A model generated the notes under the pieces. The model worked only from the letters and a program-made list of their open reading frames with translations. It made no database searches and had not been told where the DNA came from. Shown here piece after piece: positions 1-6,573 of a stretch of DNA of 9,228 bases. The position numbers were made by a program, and so were the translations under genes. Origin of the DNA: Acidobacteriota bacterium. GTDB taxonomy: Bacteria > Acidobacteriota > Terriglobia > Terriglobales > Acidobacteriaceae. The stretch's first letter is position 1. Every line of letters starts with the position of its first letter. The stretch covers positions 1-9,228 of the forward strand of contig QHZX01000273.1 of assembly GCA_003224835.1 (NCBI GenBank), given 5' to 3'.

Positions 1-922
1 AAGGGCATCCAAGAAGGCGGTGCGCCTTGCCCGAATTGTTCAGGAGCGCGGTCGTATTTTCTTCAAAATCAAAAATCGGCTCGATCCCAAATTTCTGCCC
101 GAACTCGTGGGCTACTCGCCGGACCGAAAGAGTCTCCGGTCCGGTCAGGTTCAATATGAGCGGTGGAGACTGGCAATGCACGAACGACCTGAGGCACATC
201 GAATTCGCGTCTCGCTGCCAGATGACATTCACATACCCCATCCGCAGATCGATTGGCCGCCGATCAAAGACTGCCAGTCCAATATCCACCAGCACTCCGT
301 AGCGAAGTTCGACCGCATAATTCAAACGCAGAATTGTCACCGGCGTGCCCCATCGTTGGGAACCGTATTCGAACATGCGCTCGCGTCCCAGCGCGGACTG
401 CGCATATTCGCCTTTCGGTTCAACCGGAGTGGACTCGACAGCACCACCCTCGTGCACATCCGTAAGCGGATATACGTTGCCGGTAGAAAACGCGACGATC
501 CGAGAGCTGCGATATCGTTCTGCAACCAAGCCCGGAACAAATGTATTCATAGCCCAGGTCAAGTATTCGGAACCGCTAGTCCCAAATTTGCGCGCGGCCA
601 TAAACAGGACATTTGCGGCATCGGGAAGTTTGCCGAGCGCGCCAGGTTCAAGCAGGTCGCAAGAAATAGTTTCAATGTTCTGAGAAGAGAATTGAGCACG
701 AAGCTCTTCATCAGAAAATCGCGAAACTGCGATAATTCGTTTGCGCGAGCCCGCCAGATCGGCGGCCCTGCGAGCGAGTGCAGCCAGGCTCGGGCCCATT
801 TTTCCGCCAGCGCCCAAAATCAGCAGATCGCCCTCGATGGCCCTCATCGCGGAGACATCCTCCGCAGTCGGCCGCGACAGCCGCCCTTCGAGATCCTGCA
901 CTGAAGTGATAACCGGCATCAT
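1..922 (-). CDS. NAD-dependent epimerase/dehydratase-like SDR (3' end beyond window)
   Basis: Reading leftwards from the tandem ATGATG at 922-917, an open frame of 307 codons runs off the left edge, so the C-terminus is missing. After a roughly 30-residue leader the protein shows beta strand LLILGAGGKMG (residues 34-43), which fits the GxxGxxG dinucleotide-binding loop of extended short-chain dehydrogenases. A second beta strand follows (RIIAVSR, about 62-68), then an acidic 'CDLLEP' segment (88-93) like the adenine-contacting Asp of the family. The substrate half begins with FSTGNVYPL (145-153), giving the active-site Ser/Thr, and GEYAQSALGRERMFE (171-185) stands where YxxxK is expected. The tyrosine (173) is present but the lysine position is alanine. 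This could mean altered chemistry or a binding-only role. A family with sugar-nucleotide or sugar substrates is likely; the substrate is unknown. The upstream gene's TGA lies inside ATGATG, so the genes overlap by 4 bases (or 1 if the second ATG is used). Confidence 0.85.
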   Translation of the reverse strand, partial: MMPVITSVQDLEGRLSRPTAEDVSAMRAIEGDLLILGAGGKMGPSLAALARRAADLAGSRKRIIAVSRFSDEELRAQFSSQNIETISCDLLEPGALGKLPDAANVLFMAARKFGTSGSEYLTWAMNTFVPGLVAERYRSSRIVAFSTGNVYPLTDVHEGGAVESTPVEPKGEYAQSALGRERMFEYGSQRWGTPVTILRLNYAVELRYGVLVDIGLAVFDRRPIDLRMGYVNVIWQRDANSMCLRSFVHCQSPPLILNLTGPETLSVRRVAHEFGQKFGIEPIFDFEENTTALLNNSGKAHRLLGCP

Positions 923-2499
923 CCGAGCTCAAATCCAGCAATTGCATATACCATGTCGTTCCGCCCAAGCAGTGGCCGGCCGCGCGTCATGCGAGTCAGG
1001 CAGCGCTGCCGGACGAAGCCCAATTTCGAAGCAATCGCAACTGCATCTCTGTTGGCTGGAAACAAATCCCAGAACCAACGATCCTGCGGCGATGCATCGA
1101 TCAACTCACTTATCAGTGCCTGAGCGGCGGGCCCATCTGACGCAACACACGGGCCGAGATATCTGGCTGTTCGACCGTCTCTTGAAAATAGAAATCCATT
1201 TGCGCTCTTGTAAATGTCGCTTCTTTTCGAGAGCATTTCGAGCAGTTCTGATCGATCGACTCCAACGGCTTCCCGATCCAGATCGTGTACGTAGCGGTGG
1301 AATTTATGTGCGCTTCGCGTCAATCCCGGAGATCCCGTCCGAGTCCATCTCTCAATCGCCTGTTCCGAACTGAAGCCTAATTTTTCGTACAGCGGACGTC
1401 CCTGGTCCGTCGCGTCCAGCTTGACAGTTTTCACTCCCATTGAATCTGCGCGATCAAGGGCCTCAGCGAGCAAGCGACGAGCAAAACCTCGACCGCGATA
1501 TTCTGCGTTGGTCAGCACCATTCCAATCCACGCGAGCCGTTGGCCGTAGCACACCAGAGTGGTAGTCGAAACCAGCCGTCCGTCAGCTTCTATTCCGAAG
1601 CATCCCTCCGGCGCAAGTTCCATCAGCATGGACCAGTCTTCCACCGTCTGGTTCCAGCCGGCTGAAGCCGAAAGCTCAAACGCGGCCGCAAGATCCCCCG
1701 AGTTCAGGAGTCGCAGTTGTTCTGCTGAAACTGCCATAGCAATCATTGGATCTGCCCACTTCTTCTCCCATTCAAACGAGATGAAGCCCCCGTAATTTAT
1801 TTTTCGCAGCTCGCTTACAATCTCCGGCAACGGAAGCCTTCCCTCCCCTGTAAGTACCGGTTCCCACTTCCCTTCTCGGCAATCCAAATCTCTCAGGTGG
1901 ACGTGTCTAAGAGTACTGCCGAAGACACCGGCAACTCCGATTGGCTGCTCACCCCCATCGCTCAACGCATTAGCCGGATCCCACACCACACCCGTCGTTG
2001 AGTCCCCGAACACTCGCAGTATTTCCATTGTTTCCGCGGAGGATGCGAAATCGCCGTGTGTTTCCAACCAGACCGCAACCCCAATCTCTCGGATTTCCTC
2101 TGCGAGTTGCCGAATTCCATCCGCGATCCAGCCGCGCGTTGAATCGCGGTCAGCACCCGGTTGTATTTTGTCGCCGAAGACCCGAATTCCCGGCGACCCT
2201 AACGCGGCCGCAAGTTCTGCCATTCGCCTTCCCTCGTCCAACCAACGCCGACGCTCCTGAGGATCAGAAAAATGAAACCGGCAACTAGTGCCAACGCATG
2301 CTATGAAGAGCCCACGATCCGCGATCCCTCTCCTCGCGTCGGCCAATGCTCCACCCTGGAACACCGGCAACTTCCACAACGAATCTTCTCCTTCCAGAAA
2401 TCGCAGTTCGACTCCTTCATACCCAGATGTCACCGCCATTTGTGTCACTTGCCCCAAACTCCAATCTGGGCAGGCCAAAGTTGAAAAACAAATCTTCAT
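919..2499 (-). CDS. Three-domain fusion: sugar phosphate isomerase/epimerase TIM barrel + two GNAT acetyltransferase domains
   Basis: 526 residues, about twice the length of a stand-alone isomerase/epimerase of the AP-endonuclease-2-like TIM-barrel family (xylose isomerase-like). Residues 1-265 form the barrel: MKICFSTLACPDW start, E146 in LETHGD, D174 in VVWDPANA, H199/H201 in RHVHLRD and E243 in SFEWE. These match the metal and catalytic positions of that family, so this domain looks intact. Residues about 262-385 are a GNAT fold with the acetyl-CoA loop RGRGFA (335-340) and the closing motif PLYEKLGF (369-376). Residues about 400-520 resemble the second half of YitH-like tandem acetyltransferases (Acetyltransf_18 type): DLDREAVGVDR near 406-416, then ASKLGF at 490-495. 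The barrel probably interconverts a keto sugar or inositol-type substrate, while the GNAT half may acetylate an amine on the same pathway; both substrates are unknown. The start lies 2 bases after the upstream stop with no strong Shine-Dalgarno, consistent with coupled translation. Confidence 0.9.
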   Translation of the reverse strand: MKICFSTLACPDWSLGQVTQMAVTSGYEGVELRFLEGEDSLWKLPVFQGGALADARRGIADRGLFIACVGTSCRFHFSDPQERRRWLDEGRRMAELAAALGSPGIRVFGDKIQPGADRDSTRGWIADGIRQLAEEIREIGVAVWLETHGDFASSAETMEILRVFGDSTTGVVWDPANALSDGGEQPIGVAGVFGSTLRHVHLRDLDCREGKWEPVLTGEGRLPLPEIVSELRKINYGGFISFEWEKKWADPMIAMAVSAEQLRLLNSGDLAAAFELSASAGWNQTVEDWSMLMELAPEGCFGIEADGRLVSTTTLVCYGQRLAWIGMVLTNAEYRGRGFARRLLAEALDRADSMGVKTVKLDATDQGRPLYEKLGFSSEQAIERWTRTGSPGLTRSAHKFHRYVHDLDREAVGVDRSELLEMLSKRSDIYKSANGFLFSRDGRTARYLGPCVASDGPAAQALISELIDASPQDRWFWDLFPANRDAVAIASKLGFVRQRCLTRMTRGRPLLGRNDMVYAIAGFELG

Positions 2500-2501
2500 T
2501 T

Positions 2502-3521
2502 TTAGGTCATCAACTCCAACATTTCCGTCTTGACCCGGTTCTGCACAGTCCTGCCGTTAAAGAAGTTCTCCAGATCGTCAATGACCGTCTGGGCAATTTG
2601 GCGGCGAACATGCAGTCCGCCTCCGGCAATGTGCGGGGTGATCATTGCCCCCGGCATTTTGCGCAACGGGTGCTTCAGGGGCAAAGGCTCTGCAGGATCC
2701 GTCACGTCCAAAGCGCAGCGGAGACGCTTCCGCCGGACTTCTGCCGTCAACGCCTTAAGATCAACCAGGCCGCCTCGCGCGATGTTAATGATTACCGCGC
2801 CGTCGGGCAGGAGTTCCAACGCTTTGACATTGAGCATGCCACGAGTCTCATCAGTGAGTGCGGCAGTCAGGATCAGGACTTCCGCCTTCTGCAATAGGGG
2901 CTTGAGAGCTGAAAAAACGACCGGATAATCTTTCGTAAAAGTTCGAGAGGCAAAAGGGTCGTACACCGTCCATCGCAGACCGAATCCGCGCATCAGATCC
3001 ACTAGCGCACGCCCCACGCGACCAAAGCCGATCATCGCTACTTCACGTCCAACGATGAATTCCTCGGTCCCACTTGCATGCACCTCGGAGTAAATGCTGT
3101 TCGATTTGCGAATTCCCTCGCGATACCTGTCAACATTTCGCACACAATAAAGAAGGAATGCTGCGCCGAGTTCGGCGGTGGCGCTGGCCATCGGCTCTGC
3201 CGCGTTGGTGATAGTGAGAGCATCAAATAATTCGGCGGCAAAACGCGACTTCACCTCTCCGCCACAATGCGCGATCATGCGCAATTTGGGGGCGATGCGC
3301 GGTAGGTCTTCAGTAAAATGCGGGCTGTCCCACGTGGTTACCAGAGCGTCGGCGTGCTCGAGTCTGCGTTTGAAAGCGGCGCTGACGTTTCGGCTACCGT
3401 CCCGTTCCCACTCGAATAAGGTATCGAGTTGGTTTTCCTGCGGTGAAGAAAAGAACGAGCCGAACAATTCGCGTCCTGCGGAAACCAACAGTCGGGGCCG
3501 CATGGGGGAACAGTGTACCAT
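2502..3521 (-). CDS. D-2-hydroxyacid dehydrogenase (phosphoglycerate/glyoxylate reductase-like)
   Basis: 339 residues, a normal length for the D-isomer-specific 2-hydroxyacid dehydrogenase family, which uses NAD(P)H to interconvert 2-keto and D-2-hydroxy acids in the cytoplasm. The NAD-binding loop is GFGRVG (165-170), followed by acidic D188 in VYDPF at the end of the second strand, which favours NAD over NADP. The catalytic triad is visible in the usual order: R249 in NIARGG, E278 in DPAEPLP and H297 in TPHIAGG. The start at 3521 has AGG 6 bases upstream (3530-3528); an in-frame ATG at residue 7 is an alternative. It is the first gene of the leftward unit, divergent from the symporter. Next to an epimerase and an SDR, a role on a sugar acid or 2-keto sugar acid is more likely than serine biosynthesis. 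No C-terminal ACT domain is present, which also argues against a classical long SerA. Confidence 0.9.
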   Translation of the reverse strand: MVHCSPMRPRLLVSAGRELFGSFFSSPQENQLDTLFEWERDGSRNVSAAFKRRLEHADALVTTWDSPHFTEDLPRIAPKLRMIAHCGGEVKSRFAAELFDALTITNAAEPMASATAELGAAFLLYCVRNVDRYREGIRKSNSIYSEVHASGTEEFIVGREVAMIGFGRVGRALVDLMRGFGLRWTVYDPFASRTFTKDYPVVFSALKPLLQKAEVLILTAALTDETRGMLNVKALELLPDGAVIINIARGGLVDLKALTAEVRRKRLRCALDVTDPAEPLPLKHPLRKMPGAMITPHIAGGGLHVRRQIAQTVIDDLENFFNGRTVQNRVKTEMLELMT

Positions 3522-3598
3522 TCGACGCCTGTCAATTAATTACCTTTGTTTATTATTGGCTTCCAATTGGGTGGAAAAGACAGTATAAGAAAGCACTC
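3522..3598. promoter_or_regulatory. Divergent promoter/operator region
   Basis: This 77-base AT-rich gap is the only place from which both the dehydrogenase unit (leftward) and the symporter (rightward) can be transcribed without starting inside a gene. On the + strand TATAAG at 3584-3589 resembles a -10 box, with TTCCAA at 3561-3566 as a poor -35 at 17-base spacing. If that -10 is used, the symporter mRNA would be nearly leaderless. On the - strand TTTCCA (3577-3572) and TAATAA (3555-3550) are weak candidates. Two short perfect palindromes occur, AATTAATT at 3534-3541 and CCAATTGG at 3563-3570. An inverted repeat TTCCA/TGGAA (3561-3565 and 3572-3576) overlaps the latter. These could be operator half-sites for a regulator encoded elsewhere. 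The boxes are weak; the location is well supported. Confidence 0.5.
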
Positions 3599-5326
3599 AT
3601 GGGCAGCGCCAATCAAATTGATTATTCGGTAATAGCGATCTACGGGCTGCTCATGGTCATCGTCGGTCTATATGTAATGCGCTTTAACCGGGGGGCGGCG
3701 GAATACTTTCGCGGTGGGAGCAGGATTCCCTGGCTGGTTGCCGGCCTAAGCTGTTTCATGTCCGGTTTCAGCGCCTGGACTTTTACTGGTGCTGCCGGCG
3801 TCGCGTATCGGGCAGGTATTGCAGCGGTCGGATTGTATATCGGTAATGCACTCAGTTTTTTGTTGGGATGCTTCGTTTTCGCAGCGCGCTGGCGCCGCAG
3901 CCGCGTCACCACTGTAATGGAATACCTGTCCGATCGGTTTAATCCAGTTACTCATCAGACATTTTCCTGGGTCACAATTTTCTTTCAGTTGTTCACTAGC
4001 GCCAGCACCTTATATGGATTAAGCCTGTTTATTTCTTCAGCATGCGGATTGCCTGTGAAATGGACCATCATTGGTGCCGGGACTCTAATCGTTTTTTATT
4101 GCGTTGTGGGGGGACTCTGGGCAGTCGTTGTCACTGATTTTCTGCAAGCTTCAATCCTGATGCCATTTTGCCTGGTGCTGGTAATTACGGCTCTATCGCG
4201 TGTGGGTGGCGTTGGCGGACTGATCCATTCATTGCCTCCGGAGATGAAGACGCTGCGCTTTTCCGGGGAATTCGGCTGGATCTACATCGTCTCGTGGACC
4301 ATCATGGTTTCTTTCGGGTACAACACCAGCGCCATGGCGCAGCGATATTTCAGTGTCGACGATGAGCGCTCGGCACGAAAAGTGGCGCTGTTGTGTTGTT
4401 GCCTGTTTTTTGTTGGCGCTTTTCTGTGGTTTCTACCGCCGATGGCGATGCGCATCATCTATCCTGACCTGCACGCTGTCTGGCCTGGGCTCGCAAATCC
4501 CAGCGAGGCTTCTTATGCAGTTGCGAGTCTCACTCTGCTTCCACACGGTTTGATCGGAGTCATGCTGGCTGCGATGTTTAGCGCAACCATGGCCAATCTT
4601 TCCGCCCAATTCAATCTCAAATCCGCGATTCTTTCCAAGGATGTTTACCAGAGGCTGTTTCGGAAAAGCGCCGGCGAACGGGAATTACTGATGGTTGGCT
4701 GGCTGACGACTTTTTTGATCGGGGCCACAACTACGGTGATGGCTGCGGCCATGGCAGCGAGTGGCAAGAGCGTATTTCAAATCATGCTCACGTTCAATAC
4801 TCTGATGTCCCTGGCGTATGGCCCGCCGGCGTTACTGGGCTTAGTGGTACGGCGGACTCCGCCATGGTCTGGACTTGCATCGTTCATGACTGGACTGGTA
4901 CTGGGGGTTCTGGGGGCATTCGTTTTCGACTGGTCGCTGATTCAGCAGGTAGCGATCATTATTCCATCGTCCTTTGGAGTATTTTTCTTGAGCGGATTTT
5001 TCGATCGGGGAGATAATCCGGGGCGCGCCCGCCTGTTCAAAAAGCTCAACACTCCAGTTGATATCGCAAGCGAATTAAAAGATTCTCCGGATTACACCAC
5101 TGTGGTATTCCGCTTTCTGAGCCGCACTATCGCCTGCATAGGCCTGCTTAGCCTGCTGCTGCTGTTCTCAGCGCCAGCATCTCAACGCGCGACAGTTCTT
5201 TGGTTTGTGGGACTCACGCTCTCAATCAGCGTGGCATTACACTTCGTCCGCGCTGTCAGCCCGGTGCCGGTCAATGACGACCGCAAATACGGGGAAGCAC
5301 TTCCCATCTCATCATCCAACCAATAA
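3599..5326 (+). CDS. Sodium:solute symporter (SSS family)
   Basis: 575-residue polytopic membrane protein of the SSS (sodium/glucose, proline, pantothenate) family; about 13 hydrophobic segments are visible, starting with YSVIAIYGLLMVIVGLYVM. Family landmarks are in order: GGSRIPWLVAGLSCFMSGFS (39-58) for the first inverted-repeat helix, GGLWAVVVTDFLQ (171-183) for the conserved central helix, and AAMFSATMANLSAQFN (324-339), where Ser/Thr residues of the Na2 sodium site lie. It should couple inward sodium flow to uptake of a small organic solute; the family does not allow the substrate to be named. I chose ATG 3599 because the protein then begins just before the first helix. The frame stays open upstream to a GTG at 3443, but that extension is non-hydrophobic and lies opposite the dehydrogenase gene. 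The ribosome site is weak (AAGAAAG at 3587-3593). Likely the importer for the flanking catabolic enzymes. It ends 8 bases from the convergent amidohydrolase gene, with no recognisable terminator. Confidence 0.92.
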   Translation: MGSANQIDYSVIAIYGLLMVIVGLYVMRFNRGAAEYFRGGSRIPWLVAGLSCFMSGFSAWTFTGAAGVAYRAGIAAVGLYIGNALSFLLGCFVFAARWRRSRVTTVMEYLSDRFNPVTHQTFSWVTIFFQLFTSASTLYGLSLFISSACGLPVKWTIIGAGTLIVFYCVVGGLWAVVVTDFLQASILMPFCLVLVITALSRVGGVGGLIHSLPPEMKTLRFSGEFGWIYIVSWTIMVSFGYNTSAMAQRYFSVDDERSARKVALLCCCLFFVGAFLWFLPPMAMRIIYPDLHAVWPGLANPSEASYAVASLTLLPHGLIGVMLAAMFSATMANLSAQFNLKSAILSKDVYQRLFRKSAGERELLMVGWLTTFLIGATTTVMAAAMAASGKSVFQIMLTFNTLMSLAYGPPALLGLVVRRTPPWSGLASFMTGLVLGVLGAFVFDWSLIQQVAIIIPSSFGVFFLSGFFDRGDNPGRARLFKKLNTPVDIASELKDSPDYTTVVFRFLSRTIACIGLLSLLLLFSAPASQRATVLWFVGLTLSISVALHFVRAVSPVPVNDDRKYGEALPISSSNQ

Positions 5327-5334
5327 GCGGCGCT

Positions 5335-6573
5335 TTATGCCTTAATTTGCAACAAGCGCGCAGCGTTCTGGTTGTAAACCTTGTGCAGGATCGACTCCGG
5401 CAATTCGATGCCATAAATCCGCCACCTGCCTTGGGGCGGCACTTTTGCGGGTGCGTAGTCGAAATATTCATCGCAGGTTTCCAGAAATCTGAAATAGATT
5501 TCGTAAAGCTTCTCGTTGAAGACCTGCTGCGGAAACTCGTCCCCGTGGGGCGTCGCGTCGGTGCCGAAGAGAATGCGATCTTGATATTTGTCAAAGAATC
5601 GACGCGCAGTTCGGGGCTGCCGGCCAAGTTCCCCGATACGGGCGGCAATGTCCACCGTCATATTGGGAAAGCGATCAAGATTTTCTGCCACATTGGCGAG
5701 ATTTTCTGAGAAGTTCCCCACGTGCAGCACGATAAACTGCGTTTTGGGATGGCGGGCGAACACGCGATTACGCGCTTCCAGTAACTCCGCATTGCTCGGA
5801 AAATCGTGATCGTGAAATGACCAATCAGGATGGTTGTTCAGCTCTTCGTAACGTTCGTTAAAGCGATCGGTTGGAGTGAAGAAAGCAACCGGATCAGAGA
5901 CGTGAATCGCCACCGGCATATTCAATTGCCCACAAGCGTCCCACATCGGATCAAAGCGTGGATCATCAATCTTCACCAACTTACCGGAGGTGATGTTCTC
6001 TCTCAGATAAAGTCCGAGCGTCTTCAAGATCTTCAGACCCTTGGCGCCAGCTCGATGCGCACTCTCAATTTCGTGGGCCTGAATGCGAGGGTAATCCGGC
6101 TCTAGAAATTTCGAGTAGCATGGCTCAGTAAAGGTGATAAATCGTCCGGGATGCGCTTTGTCGTACCTTCCAATTGCCTCCACCAAGCCGGCGTCGTAGC
6201 CGCCGGTAAGGTTCACCATAGCGTGAAGATTCTTTCGATCCATTACCGCCAGCAGTTCGTCTGGCGTGCCGAGATATTTTCTGTCCGGCGAAAGCTCGAC
6301 GCCATTCTCCGACTTGGCCGAAACCGTGATGTGGGTATGTATATCGATAGCGGGAAACCGAGCTCGCTCGACACGTGTCTCATGAACCTGAAGCATGCTC
6401 TTCGGTTCATAATCGGCCAAGGCCAGGCGCTCAGCGGGAGCGGACGTTTGCTGCGCAGGAGACTCCTGAGCACGAGCGGGTTTTGTAAGTGCAAAAGCCC
6501 GTGCCGCGCCGCCTTGAACTGAAGCGCCTAGTGCGAAACCCAATCCGCGAAGCCACTGTCGCCTGCTACTCAT
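5335..6573 (-). CDS. Tat-exported amidohydrolase (Amidohydrolase_2 family)
   Basis: 412 residues. The N-terminus MSSRRQWLRGLG is a close fit to the twin-arginine consensus, followed by an Ala/Gly-rich hydrophobic stretch and a plausible signal peptidase site after ARA at 33-35. The enzyme is therefore probably folded, possibly with its metal, before export to the periplasm. The mature part is an Amidohydrolase_2 (ACMSD/lactonase-like) TIM barrel: HxH motif in DIHTHI (77-82), K181 in GLKILK, H224 in IHVSDP, H284 in LHVGNF and D339 in FGTDATP. Family members are metal-dependent lactonases, decarboxylases or hydrolases; which one applies here cannot be read. The ATG overlaps the TGA of the upstream SIS gene by 4 bases (ATGA) and also has its own good ribosome site, AGGAG at 6585-6581. 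It is the last gene of the right-hand leftward unit and converges on the symporter gene. Confidence 0.9.
   Translation of the reverse strand: MSSRRQWLRGLGFALGASVQGGAARAFALTKPARAQESPAQQTSAPAERLALADYEPKSMLQVHETRVERARFPAIDIHTHITVSAKSENGVELSPDRKYLGTPDELLAVMDRKNLHAMVNLTGGYDAGLVEAIGRYDKAHPGRFITFTEPCYSKFLEPDYPRIQAHEIESAHRAGAKGLKILKTLGLYLRENITSGKLVKIDDPRFDPMWDACGQLNMPVAIHVSDPVAFFTPTDRFNERYEELNNHPDWSFHDHDFPSNAELLEARNRVFARHPKTQFIVLHVGNFSENLANVAENLDRFPNMTVDIAARIGELGRQPRTARRFFDKYQDRILFGTDATPHGDEFPQQVFNEKLYEIYFRFLETCDEYFDYAPAKVPPQGRWRIYGIELPESILHKVYNQNAARLLQIKA

Noticed and set aside
20..904. A 294-codon rightward open frame opposite the SDR gene
   Set aside because: The opposite strand has a 307-codon frame with a dinucleotide-binding loop and an SDR layout. 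The rightward frame has no recognisable domain, many Arg/His/Ser/Gln residues typical of an antisense shadow, and conflicts with the coupled operon.
741..1373. A 210-codon rightward open frame
   Set aside because: It lies across the junction of two well-supported leftward genes, and its composition is shadow-like with no motifs.
2502..3521. Naming the dehydrogenase serA
   Set aside because: There is no ACT or other regulatory C-terminal domain, and the neighbours are sugar-catabolism-like genes, so a general hydroxyacid dehydrogenase call is safer.
3530..3535. Perfect TTGACA hexamer on the - strand just upstream of the dehydrogenase start
   Set aside because: No -10-like hexamer lies 16-18 bases downstream; the nearest (TACACT) is only 12 bases away and inside the gene. 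It overlaps the likely ribosome site, so chance is the simpler reading.
3443..3598. N-terminal extension of the symporter from GTG at 3443
   Set aside because: It would add 52 mostly polar or basic residues not seen in SSS proteins, and it overlaps the dehydrogenase start and the shared promoter gap.
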